The notes below the pieces were generated by a model. That model did not search any database. It had not been told where the DNA came from and saw nothing but the letters and a program-made list of their open reading frames with translations. Of a stretch of 12,956 nt of DNA, positions 6,278-12,843 are shown in pieces. The DNA is from an uncultured Oscillospiraceae bacterium (GTDB lineage Bacteria > Bacillota_A > Clostridia > Oscillospirales > Oscillospiraceae). The position numbers and the translations under genes are program-made. The DNA is taken from positions 1 through 12,956 of the forward strand of contig CANRMG010000033.1 in NCBI GenBank assembly GCA_947631675.1, given 5' to 3'. Every line of letters begins with the position of its first letter. Position 1 is the first letter of the stretch.

Positions 6278-8266
6278 ATGAACGATAAGGCTTGGATCAT
6301 CCCGGCGGCAGCGCCTGTCCCGGAGGCGCTGCTGGAGGCGGGATGTACGCCCCTGCTGGCGGCCATACTGGCCGCCCGGGGCATCGTCACCGCTGAGGAC
6401 GCGGCGGAATTTCTCGCGGCCGGTCCCTTCACCCCCGAGGACCCCATGCTCCTGCCCGACATGGCCGCGGCCGCGGCCCGGGTCCGGCTGGCGAAGGAGC
6501 GGAGCGAGACCGTGGCGGTCTACGGGGACTACGACGTGGACGGCATCACCGCCACCTGCCTGCTGGCCGATTTTTTGGAGGGCTGGGGGCTGAAAACGGA
6601 AATACACATCCCCGACCGGCTGGAGGAGGGCTACGGCGTCAACGCCCCCGCCATCGCCGCGCTGCGGGATAAGGGCGTCAGTCTCATCATCACCGTGGAC
6701 TGCGGCATCACCGCCGTGGAGGAGACGGCCTACGCCGCCTCTCTGGGCGTGGACATGATCGTCACCGACCACCACGAGTGCCAGCAGGAACTGCCTGCGG
6801 CCGTGGCCGTGGTGGACCCGAAGCGGGACCCGGACTGCCCCGCCCGGCATCTGGCCGGGGTGGGCGTGGCGTTCAAGCTGGTCTGCGCTCTGGCGGGAGA
6901 CGGGCGGGCCATGCTGGAAAGGTACGCCGATCTGGTGGCCGTGGGCACCATTGCGGACGTGATGCCCCTGGTGGGCGAGAACCGCCGCATCGTGAAGCAG
7001 GGCCTGGAGAAGCTGCGCACCGCGCCCCGGCCGGGGCTGGCCGCGCTGATGGACCAGTCCGGCGTGGCGGCGGAGCGGCTGGGCGCCAACGCGGTGGGCT
7101 TCACCCTGGCCCCCCGCATCAACGCCGCCGGCCGGCTGGGCCGGGTGCAGGATGCGGCCCGGCTCATCATGGAGCAGGACCCGGCAAAGGCCGCCGCCTG
7201 CGCCGAGGCGCTGTGCGACATGAACCGCATGCGCCAGCAGCTGGAGGCGGACATCTGGGAGCAGGCGCTGGAGATGCTGGCGCTGTGCCGGCCGGGCGAG
7301 CCCATCGTCCTGGCCCGGGAGGGCTGGCATCAGGGGGTCATCGGCATCGTGGCCTCCCGGCTCAGCGAGGCCTATCAGGTCCCGGCCATCATGATCTCCC
7401 TGGAGGGGGACAAGGGAAAGGGCTCCTGCCGCAGCTGGGGCGGGTTCAACCTGTTCGACGCTCTGGCCGCCTGCGGGGACCATCTGGAGTCCTTCGGCGG
7501 CCACGCCCTGGCCGCTGGGCTCAACATCCGCCGGGACAGCGTCGACGGCTTCCGGGCGGCCCTGGCCGCCTACTACGCCGCCCATCCCCCCGCTGGGGAA
7601 GAGGCCCTCCATCCCGACCTGCACGTGACCAACCCGGCTCTGCTCACCATGGAGTGCGTAGAGAGCCTGGACCTTTTGGAGCCCTGCGGCAACGGCAATC
7701 CCCGGCCCGTGCTTTGCTTAACGGACGGGCTTCTCGCCTCCGCCGTCCCCATCGGCAGCGGGCGGCATACGAAGATGACCCTGGAGCGGTTCGGCCAGCG
7801 CTGGGAGGCCGTGTGGTTCTCCAAGGCGGTCCAGGACCTGGCCGCGGCGCCCGGGGACCGGGTGGACGCGGCGTTCCACCCCCAGGTCAGCGACTACCGG
7901 GGCCGCCGGACCGTACAGCTTGTGATGAACGGCCTGCGCCGGACGGACCAGGAGGCCCTGTGCCGGGACATCCTCTCCGGCGGGCCCATCGGGGACCACC
8001 GGCTGAGCCGGGCGGAGATCACCCAGCTGTGGCGCAGCCTGAGCCGCCAGTGCCCCTGCAAGGTGCGGCTTTCCCGTCTGGGCCGGCTGGAAAGCCGGCT
8101 GGAGGCCGCCCAGATCGCCCTGGGCCTGCGGGTGTTCGCGGAGCTGGGCCTGGTCAACGTGCGCTTTACGAATCAGGAGGCGGACCTCTCCCTAATCGCG
8201 TGGAAGGAAAAGACGGACCTGGACAACTCCCCCTCCTGGAGAGCCCAGGCCGAGCGGAGGGCGTAA
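6278..8266 (+). CDS. recJ: Single-stranded-DNA-specific 5'-3' exonuclease RecJ
   Basis: This 662-residue DHH-family nuclease degrades single-stranded DNA 5' to 3' in recombination and mismatch/base-excision repair in the cytoplasm. The DHH domain shows DYDVDG (84-89), VDCG (140-143) and the metal-binding TDHH (163-166). GVGVAFKL (194-201) and APRINAAGR (278-286) follow. The DHHA1 part has GWHQGVIGIVASRL (349-362) and SFGGHALAAG (405-414), and LEPCGNGNPRP (467-477) opens the OB-fold. The C-terminal 130 or so residues form an extra domain common in Firmicute RecJ. The length lies between E. coli (about 577 aa) and Bacillus (about 786 aa). The ATG has AAAGGA at 5 nt spacing. It is the first gene of an operon with rel, whose start is 36 nt downstream. 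Confidence 0.98.
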   Translation: MNDKAWIIPAAAPVPEALLEAGCTPLLAAILAARGIVTAEDAAEFLAAGPFTPEDPMLLPDMAAAAARVRLAKERSETVAVYGDYDVDGITATCLLADFLEGWGLKTEIHIPDRLEEGYGVNAPAIAALRDKGVSLIITVDCGITAVEETAYAASLGVDMIVTDHHECQQELPAAVAVVDPKRDPDCPARHLAGVGVAFKLVCALAGDGRAMLERYADLVAVGTIADVMPLVGENRRIVKQGLEKLRTAPRPGLAALMDQSGVAAERLGANAVGFTLAPRINAAGRLGRVQDAARLIMEQDPAKAAACAEALCDMNRMRQQLEADIWEQALEMLALCRPGEPIVLAREGWHQGVIGIVASRLSEAYQVPAIMISLEGDKGKGSCRSWGGFNLFDALAACGDHLESFGGHALAAGLNIRRDSVDGFRAALAAYYAAHPPAGEEALHPDLHVTNPALLTMECVESLDLLEPCGNGNPRPVLCLTDGLLASAVPIGSGRHTKMTLERFGQRWEAVWFSKAVQDLAAAPGDRVDAAFHPQVSDYRGRRTVQLVMNGLRRTDQEALCRDILSGGPIGDHRLSRAEITQLWRSLSRQCPCKVRLSRLGRLESRLEAAQIALGLRVFAELGLVNVRFTNQEADLSLIAWKEKTDLDNSPSWRAQAERRA

Positions 8267-8302
8267 CGGCCCCCACATAAAACAAGGAAGAAGAGTCGTA
8301 AC

Positions 8303-10492
8303 ATGACAGAGTTTTCGCCGGACAAAGCCTTTGAGGGGCTGGCGGCGGTACTGCGGGAGAACAGCCCCAACGCGGATCTCGACCGGATCCGGGGGGCCTT
8401 TGACTTCGCCGTAGCCGCCCACGAGGGCCAGAAGCGCAAGGACGGCACCCCCTATGTCACCCACACCATCGCCGCGGCCATGATCGCCGCCGAGATGGGC
8501 CTGGACGACGAGTCCATCATGGCGGCGCTGCTGCACGACACCCTGGAGGACACCGACACCACCCATGACCAGCTGGAGGCGGAGTTCGGCTCCGACGTGG
8601 CCGACATCGTGGAGGGCGTCACCAAGCTGACCCGGGTACAGTACAGCACCCTGGAAGAGGCCCAGATGGAGAACCTGCGCAAGATGCTCATGGCCATGGC
8701 CAAGGACATCCGCGTCATCCTCATCAAGCTGGCCGACCGGCTGCACAACATGCGCACCATGAACTTCCAGAGCCCGGAAAAGCAGCTTTCCAAGTCCCGG
8801 GAGACCATGGAGATATACGCCCCCATCGCCCACCGGCTGGGCGTGGAGAAGATGAAGGACGAGCTGGAGGACCTGGCGCTGCTCTACCTGGACCCGGTGG
8901 GCTACCAGGAGATCACCAGCATCCTGGACAAGCGCCGGGACGTGATGGAGAAGTTTCAGCAGTCCATGGAACAGCGCATCGAGGACCGCATGGAAAAGGA
9001 GGGCATCTCCTGCAAGGTCTACGGGCGGCTGAAGCACATCTACTCCATCTACCGGAAGATGTACGCCCAGCACCTGGGCGTGGAGGAGATATTCGACCTG
9101 TGCGCCTTCCGGGTGATCGTGAACGACTTGGCGGACTGCTACAACGTCCTGGGCATCATCCACGAGATGTTCCGCCCCGTGCCCGGCCGGTTCAAGGACT
9201 ACATCTCCACCCCCAAGCCCAACAACTACCAGAGCCTGCACACCACCGTCATCGGCACCGAGGGCATCCCCTTCGAGGTGCAGATACGCACCTGGCAGAT
9301 GCACATGACGGCGGAATACGGCGTGGCGGCCCACTGGAAGTACAAGTCCGGCGGCCTGGGCAGCAAGGAGGGCGACGAGGAGAAGTTCGCCTGGATACGC
9401 CGGCTTCTGGAGAGCCAGCAGGACGTGGACGCCCAGGACTTCTACCACGACCTGAAGGTGGACCTTTTTGACGACGAGGTGTTCGTCTTCACCCCCAACG
9501 GGGACGTGAAGAGTCTGCCCGCCGGGGCCACGCCCATCGACTTCGCCTACGCCATCCACTCCGCCGTGGGCAACTCCATGACCGGGGCCAAGGTGAACGG
9601 CCGCATCGTGCCCATCGCCTACCCCCTGCAGAACGGCGACATCGTCTCCATCATCACCTCCCACTCCTCCACCGGCCCCAGCCGGGACTGGCTCAACATC
9701 GCCAAATCCGGCGAGGCCCGCTCCAAGATACGCCAGTGGTTCAAGAAGGAGCGCCGGGAGGAGAACATCGTCCAGGGCCGGGATATGTTCGAGTCCGAGG
9801 CCCGGCGCATCGGCCTGTCCATGGCGGACGTGACCGACCCGGAGATACTGCCCCATATCCTCAAGCGCATGGCCGTCACGGACCTGGACGACATCTACGC
9901 CTCCATCGGCTACGGGGGCATGACCGCCGCCCACGCCGTGGGCCGCATCCATGACGAGATCGTCCGCAACCGCACCGCCGTCCGAAAGACGGAGGTCGAG
10001 AAGATGCAGGAGCGGGCCGACCGCCGCCAGCAGAAGGAGCTCAAGGCCGTCCAGGGCGTGCTGGTGGAGGGGCTGGACAACTGCCTCATCAAATTCTCCC
10101 GCTGCTGCACGCCCGTGCCGGGAGACCCCATCATCGGGTTCATCACCCGGGGCCTGGGCGTGTCCATCCACCGGAAGGACTGCGTAAACTACCGCCGGGA
10201 TGAGGGCAGCGGCCGCTGGATCACCGTGTCCTGGGCCGACAACATCACCGACAGCTACGCCGCGGACCTGTACATCACTGCCGACGAGCGGGGCGGCCTG
10301 GTCATGGACGTGGCCACCATCCTCAACTCCCTGAACGCCAAGGTCCGGGGCCTGAACGCCCGGGACGTGGGCAAGGGCGTGTCCACCGTGGTCATCTCCC
10401 TGGAGGTGAAGGACGCCAAGGAAGTCCAGACCATCATCAACCGCCTGCAGACTGTCCGGGGCGTCCGGGAGATCAACCGGGGAGGGCTTTGA
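8303..10492 (+). CDS. rel: Bifunctional (p)ppGpp synthetase/hydrolase (Rel/SpoT family)
   Basis: This 729-residue long RSH enzyme makes and destroys the stringent-response alarmone (p)ppGpp. The HD hydrolase domain keeps H54, H78-D79 and D145, each one residue later than in the Streptococcus equisimilis enzyme as I recall it, so hydrolase activity is expected. The synthetase domain has YGRLKHIYSIYRKM (240-253), D265 and E325. RFKDY (296-300) has the basic RXKD pattern of bifunctional Rel rather than the acidic EXDD of RelA. The TGS domain spans about 390-453 and a helical region follows. Next come a Cys/His-containing module (C594, C601-C602, H623, C627) and a C-terminal ACT domain (about 655-729). 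The full set of regulatory domains is present. GAAGAG lies 7 nt before the ATG, and dtd starts 1 nt after the stop. Confidence 0.98.
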   Translation: MTEFSPDKAFEGLAAVLRENSPNADLDRIRGAFDFAVAAHEGQKRKDGTPYVTHTIAAAMIAAEMGLDDESIMAALLHDTLEDTDTTHDQLEAEFGSDVADIVEGVTKLTRVQYSTLEEAQMENLRKMLMAMAKDIRVILIKLADRLHNMRTMNFQSPEKQLSKSRETMEIYAPIAHRLGVEKMKDELEDLALLYLDPVGYQEITSILDKRRDVMEKFQQSMEQRIEDRMEKEGISCKVYGRLKHIYSIYRKMYAQHLGVEEIFDLCAFRVIVNDLADCYNVLGIIHEMFRPVPGRFKDYISTPKPNNYQSLHTTVIGTEGIPFEVQIRTWQMHMTAEYGVAAHWKYKSGGLGSKEGDEEKFAWIRRLLESQQDVDAQDFYHDLKVDLFDDEVFVFTPNGDVKSLPAGATPIDFAYAIHSAVGNSMTGAKVNGRIVPIAYPLQNGDIVSIITSHSSTGPSRDWLNIAKSGEARSKIRQWFKKERREENIVQGRDMFESEARRIGLSMADVTDPEILPHILKRMAVTDLDDIYASIGYGGMTAAHAVGRIHDEIVRNRTAVRKTEVEKMQERADRRQQKELKAVQGVLVEGLDNCLIKFSRCCTPVPGDPIIGFITRGLGVSIHRKDCVNYRRDEGSGRWITVSWADNITDSYAADLYITADERGGLVMDVATILNSLNAKVRGLNARDVGKGVSTVVISLEVKDAKEVQTIINRLQTVRGVREINRGGL

Positions 10493-10493
10493 T

Positions 10494-10940
10494 ATGCGCG
10501 CTGTCGTGACCCGTGTAAAAAACGCCTCCGTGGAGATCGACGGGGCCATCCACGGCGAGATAAACCAGGGCTTTCTGGTGCTGCTGGGGGTCCATGTGGA
10601 CGACGGCCCCGCGGAGGCTAAAAAGATCGCCGACAAGATATGCGGCCTGCGCATTTTCGAGGACGAAAACGGCAAGATGAACGTGAACCCCACCGACGCC
10701 GGAGCCAACAGTCTTCTCATCATCAGCCAGTTCACCCTCTTCGCCGACTGTCACAGCCGCCGGCCCGGCTTCACCATGGCCGCCCGGCCCGGGCAGGCCA
10801 TCCCCCTGTACGAACAGGTCATCGCCCTGTGCCGGGAAAAGGGCTTTCATGTGGAGACCGGCGTGTTCGGCGCGGATATGCAGGTCCGCAGCCAGAACGA
10901 CGGGCCCGTGACCATCCTACTTGATACGAAGGAGCTGTAA
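10494..10940 (+). CDS. dtd: D-aminoacyl-tRNA deacylase (DTD)
   Basis: This 148-residue homodimeric cytoplasmic enzyme hydrolyses D-amino acids (and mischarged glycine) from tRNA. The N-terminus MRAVVTRVKNASVEIDG is classic. SQFTLFAD (78-85) and NDGPVT (135-140), which holds the cross-subunit Gly-cisPro G137-P138, are the two signature motifs. The length is normal for the family. The ATG follows the rel stop by 1 nt, and its ribosome binding site GGGAGGG lies inside the end of rel, so translation is probably coupled. The position after rel is a conserved Firmicute arrangement. Confidence 0.98.
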   Translation: MRAVVTRVKNASVEIDGAIHGEINQGFLVLLGVHVDDGPAEAKKIADKICGLRIFEDENGKMNVNPTDAGANSLLIISQFTLFADCHSRRPGFTMAARPGQAIPLYEQVIALCREKGFHVETGVFGADMQVRSQNDGPVTILLDTKEL

Positions 10941-10946
10941 TCCGCC

Positions 10947-11546
10947 ATGCTGATAAAATCCCTGACCGTAGGTCCCATCGAGACCAACTGCTACATCGTC
11001 ACCGACGAGGACACCCTTCAGTGCGCCGTCATCGACCCGGGCGATGAGTCCAACACCATCATGGACTACCTGGAGGACAACCACCTGACCGCGAAATACA
11101 TCTTCCTCACCCACGGCCACTTCGATCACACCACGGCCGTGGCCGCTGTCCAGGAGGAGACCGGCGCCACCGTATGCATCCACCGGGCCGACGTGGGCGT
11201 CGGCGACTACCGCTTCACGCCCCCGGCCGGGTCTATCTTCTACGGCGAAGGGGATACCTTCACCGTGGGCGCCCTCACCTTCAAGGTCATCGAGACCCCT
11301 GGCCACACCCCCGGCGGCGTGTGCCTCATCTGCGACGGGGCCCTCTTCTGCGGGGACACCCTGTTCAAGGACTCCTGCGGCCGGACGGACCTGCCCGGCG
11401 GGGATATGCCCACTCTCATGCAGAGCCTGAAAAAGCTGGCCGCCCTGCCCGGAGACTACGAGGTCTACCCCGGCCACATGGAGAGCTCCACCCTGTACCG
11501 GGAGCGCCGGTTCAACTACTACATGCGCTACGCCATGGGGATGTAA
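10947..11546 (+). CDS. Metallo-beta-lactamase-fold hydrolase, glyoxalase-II-like (YcbL/YqgX-type)
   Basis: This 199-residue cytoplasmic protein has a full set of binuclear-metal ligands: THGHFDH (55-61, giving H56, H58, D60, H61), H120 in TPGHTPGG, D137 in FCGDTLF, and H177 in YPGHMESS. The short length and lack of the C-terminal glutathione-binding domain place it with the stand-alone glyoxalase-II-like enzymes, not true GloB. The substrate is unknown; thioester hydrolysis is the family default. It starts 6 nt after dtd, with AAGGAG overlapping the dtd end. In many Clostridia this gene follows dtd in the same operon. No terminator follows, so the downstream regulator gene may be transcribed with it. 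Confidence 0.95.
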   Translation: MLIKSLTVGPIETNCYIVTDEDTLQCAVIDPGDESNTIMDYLEDNHLTAKYIFLTHGHFDHTTAVAAVQEETGATVCIHRADVGVGDYRFTPPAGSIFYGEGDTFTVGALTFKVIETPGHTPGGVCLICDGALFCGDTLFKDSCGRTDLPGGDMPTLMQSLKKLAALPGDYEVYPGHMESSTLYRERRFNYYMRYAMGM

Positions 11547-11579
11547 AAACTAATTAAACACCGAGGGGAGGGATGGCGT

Positions 11580-11789
11580 CTGTACTACAGAAGGATACGG
11601 GACCTGCGAGAGGACGCCGATCTGACCCAGGTGAAGCTGGCCGAGCAGCTGGGCATGCACAAGACCACCTACACCAACTATGAGCAGGGCAAGCGGGAGC
11701 CGCCCTTCTCCTTCATCATCCGTCTGGCCGATTTTTACGGCGTGAGCTGCGACTACATCGCCGAACGGGAAAAATGCCCAAAACGCTGA
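11580..11789 (+). CDS. Small XRE/Cro-type helix-turn-helix regulator, probable CTG start
   Basis: This 69-residue protein is essentially one HTH domain: YYRRIRDLREDADLTQ, then VKLAEQLGMHKTTYTNYEQG, then PPFSFIIRLADFYGVSCDYIAER. No in-frame ATG, GTG or TTG lies between the upstream stop (11544-11546) and the conserved N-terminus. CTG at 11580-11582 has GGGGAGGG with 7 nt spacing and aligns exactly with the TTG start of the neighbouring paralogue, so CTG is the likely initiation codon. An ATG at 11573-11575 is out of frame and too close to the ribosome binding site. A dyad CTGTA-C-TACAG (11580-11590) overlaps the start. The gene lies 33 nt after the metallo-hydrolase gene and ends 2 nt before a large palindrome. 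Its target is unknown. A single-base error or +1 shift here is the main alternative. Confidence 0.85.
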   Translation: MYYRRIRDLREDADLTQVKLAEQLGMHKTTYTNYEQGKREPPFSFIIRLADFYGVSCDYIAEREKCPKR

Positions 11790-11791
11790 CA

Positions 11792-11827
11792 AAACCGCCC
11801 CCGGGACCGCGGTCCCGGGGGCGGTTT
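11792..11827. terminator. 36-nt perfect palindrome, probable bidirectional terminator between convergent XRE genes
   Basis: The sequence is perfectly self-complementary over 36 nt, with 18-nt arms centred between 11809 and 11810. It begins aaaccgcccccggg and ends with its complement. The outer base pairs are A-T, so a short T-run follows the stem on both strands: three T on plus, and four T on minus counting the flanking base. It sits 2 nt after the stop of one regulator and 3 nt from the stop of the other. The short T-runs make termination efficiency uncertain. Confidence 0.75.
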
Positions 11828-11830
11828 ATA

Positions 11831-12034
11831 TCATCGTTTATCCGTAAGGCCCAGAATGTAATCGGTGGACGTGCCGTAGTACTTCGCCAGCTCTATCACG
11901 GCCCATGCCGGTATCTCGTGGATGCCCTTCTCATAACGGCGGTATACTTCCCGCTTGCAGTGCAGTACCTCCGCGATCTGTTCCTGTGTCTTGTCCGCGT
12001 CCACCCGCAGATCCTCCAAACGCTGAAAATGCAA
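11831..12034 (-). CDS. Small XRE/Cro-type helix-turn-helix repressor, TTG start
   Basis: This 67-residue single-domain DNA-binding protein is a paralogue of the regulator facing it. Shared positions include DLR, DAD, TQ, AE, YE, G, E, P, LA, YG, S and DYI. The HTH covers about residues 14-40 (KTQEQIAEVLHCKREVYRRYEKG). The start is TTG at 12032-12034, preceded by GAGGTGAT, a strong ribosome binding site 5 nt away. The nearby ATG on that strand is out of frame. It is divergent from a 63-aa protein gene, and the 86-nt gap between them holds two near-palindromic operators. Autorepression together with control of the divergent gene is therefore the likely role. No sensor or dimerisation domain is visible, so any inducing signal must act through another partner or through protein turnover. 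Confidence 0.9.
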   Translation of the reverse strand: MHFQRLEDLRVDADKTQEQIAEVLHCKREVYRRYEKGIHEIPAWAVIELAKYYGTSTDYILGLTDKR

Positions 12035-12053
12035 AACGCATCACCTCGCGGAC

Positions 12054-12073
12054 ATGCTACTATTTTGTAGCTT
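12054..12073. promoter_or_regulatory. Putative XRE operator site 1
   Basis: ATGCTAC-TATTTT-GTAGCTT is a near-palindrome with one mismatch across 7-bp arms and a 6-bp centre. It covers the candidate -10 of the repressor promoter and the -35 region of the divergent promoter, so binding would block the repressor's own transcription. It matches site 2 at 16 of 20 positions. Confidence 0.7.
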
Positions 12074-12094
12074 TTCCGTTCGGATATGCTACAA
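12064..12094 (-). promoter_or_regulatory. Candidate promoter of the XRE repressor gene (minus strand)
   Basis: On the minus strand TTGTAG (12089-12094) is followed by a 19-nt spacer and TACAAA (12064-12069). A start near 12057 would leave about 23 nt of leader containing GAGGTGAT. The spacer is longer than ideal and there is no TG extension, so it is probably weak. Confidence 0.4.
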
Positions 12095-12095
12095 T
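12065..12095 (+). promoter_or_regulatory. Candidate promoter of the 63-aa protein gene (plus strand)
   Basis: TACAAT (12090-12095) is preceded by TGC, an extended -10. TTGTAG (12065-12070) lies 19 nt upstream as a poor -35. A start near 12102 leaves about 19 nt of leader, including GGAGGTGAT. The -10 lies inside operator site 2. Confidence 0.55.
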
Positions 12096-12105
12096 TTAGT
12101 GGCAT
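12086..12105. promoter_or_regulatory. Putative XRE operator site 2
   Basis: ATGCTAC-AATTTA-GTGGCAT has 7-bp arms with one mismatch and a 6-bp centre, the same design as site 1. Its centre is 32 bp from that of site 1, about three helical turns, so both would face the same side of DNA. It covers the -10 and start region of the 63-aa protein promoter. Confidence 0.7.
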
Positions 12106-12120
12106 TTTGGAGGTGATACG

Positions 12121-12312
12121 ATGCCCGACTATCAAAAGATGTATTATATCCTCTGCTCCGCCGCCTCCAGAGCGATAGACCAGATGCCGGATATGCCGGC
12201 CAACCAGCCCGCCCGCCAGACCCTGCTGGCTGCTCTGAACGACGCGGAGGACCTGTATATCAACGACGGTAACCTGATACAGTTTCCACAGGACGACAAC
12301 AAAAACCCCTGA
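12121..12312 (+). CDS. Small acidic protein of unknown function, divergent from the XRE repressor
   Basis: This 63-residue protein (MPDYQKMYYILCSAASRAID at the start, then ALNDAEDLYIND near the end) is acidic, has no membrane segment and is probably helical. I recall similar small proteins with an MYYxL start and a xAExxYI ending beside XRE genes in clostridial and prophage-like regions, but this is from memory only. The ATG has a near-perfect GGAGGTGAT with good spacing, which indicates active translation. Its stop codon lies within the following hairpin. The divergent position and the operator on its promoter make it the likely target of the repressor. It could be an antirepressor, a toxin/antitoxin-like partner or a regulatory accessory protein; nothing in the sequence decides between these. 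Confidence 0.8.
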   Translation: MPDYQKMYYILCSAASRAIDQMPDMPANQPARQTLLAALNDAEDLYINDGNLIQFPQDDNKNP

Positions 12313-12334
12313 GACATGTGTCTCAGGAGCTTTT
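12301..12334. terminator. Bidirectional rho-independent terminator between convergent genes
   Basis: The stem CCTGAGACA (12308-12316) and TGTCTCAGG (12319-12327) has AAAAA on its left flank and TTTT (12331-12334) on its right. It can end the 63-aa protein transcript on plus. On minus the stem is followed by GG and TTTTT, so it can end the 139-aa protein transcript. The minus-strand stop at 12333 is adjacent. The 2-nt centre means the top pairs must open to form a loop. Confidence 0.8.
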
Positions 12335-12752
12335 ATATCTTTTTAAACTTCACCGCGCCGGTGGCGTGGGCCAGGGCGACGAGATTCTCCGCCTGCTCGG
12401 AGCGGACGATAAGCGTCTGCCAGCCGTCCGGGTCCGGGTCCGACAGGGCCAGGTCGCACCAGAGCGCGTCCAGCCCCTGGCCGAACACCAGCTCGTCCTC
12501 CCCCCCGGCCCGCTGCCGGAACGCCGCGAGGCACGCCGCCGCATCGCCTGTGACAGCCCGGCCGCCGGGGGCTATGAAGCCCTCCGACAGCGCCAGCGCC
12601 TCCAGGGCCGCAGCCACGCTCTGATGCCCCGCCGCGGTCCGGGCCATGTACCGCCGGCGGACGGGGCCATCCGGCCCCCAGGGCACCCGGGGGAAATACT
12701 TCCGCCGCAGCGCCTCCAGGGCCGGATCGTCGAATATTATTTCAGTTGACAT
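12333..12752 (-). CDS. Hypothetical protein, 139 aa, unrecognised
   Basis: I do not recognise this protein. It begins MSTEIIFDDPALEALRRKYF and continues with a basic segment (RVPWGPDGPVRRRYMART). An Ala-rich, probably helical region follows, then ELVFGQGLDALWCDLAL and WQTLIVRSEQAENLVALAHATGAVKF at the C-terminus. There is no signal peptide or transmembrane helix, so it is probably cytoplasmic, and the alternation of helix and strand looks globular. The ATG at 12750-12752 has GGGAG 8 nt upstream. A GTG 24 nt further upstream is in frame but lacks a better site. It shares a terminator with the convergent 63-aa gene and lies 91 nt downstream of the oxidoreductase fragment on the same strand. Coding support comes from the ribosome binding site, the terminator and a plausible composition. 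It may be a lineage-restricted gene. Confidence 0.65.
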   Translation of the reverse strand: MSTEIIFDDPALEALRRKYFPRVPWGPDGPVRRRYMARTAAGHQSVAAALEALALSEGFIAPGGRAVTGDAAACLAAFRQRAGGEDELVFGQGLDALWCDLALSDPDPDGWQTLIVRSEQAENLVALAHATGAVKFKKI

Positions 12753-12843
12753 AACATATTCTCCCGAATACGGCACGCATATCCCGCACAGCGCCGTATC
12801 CCGACGGCTTTCGGCCGAGTATCCGACGTATACCGCGCGGTTA

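Noticed and set aside
6035..7624. Long open frame on the minus strand opposite recJ (529 codons)
   Set aside because: It is a low-complexity Gly/His/Gln/Arg-rich translation antisense to a certain recJ gene, with no ribosome binding site or family motif. It is an artefact of GC-rich codon usage.
8192..10735. Very long open frame on the minus strand opposite rel (847 codons)
   Set aside because: Antisense to the clearly conserved rel gene and made of Val/His/Gly/Asp-rich repeats typical of shadow frames in GC-rich DNA.
11573..11683. ATG-started 36-codon frame overlapping the first XRE gene
   Set aside because: It is out of frame with the conserved HTH sequence, stops early, and its ATG sits directly against the ribosome binding site. 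The CTG start explains the conserved protein better.
12753..12843. Small inverted repeats (ATACGGC at 12768-12774 with GCCGTAT at 12793-12799; GCCGT/ACGGC nearby) between the last two genes
   Set aside because: The stems are short or have an 18-nt loop, with no T-run. They are not convincing as a terminator or operator.
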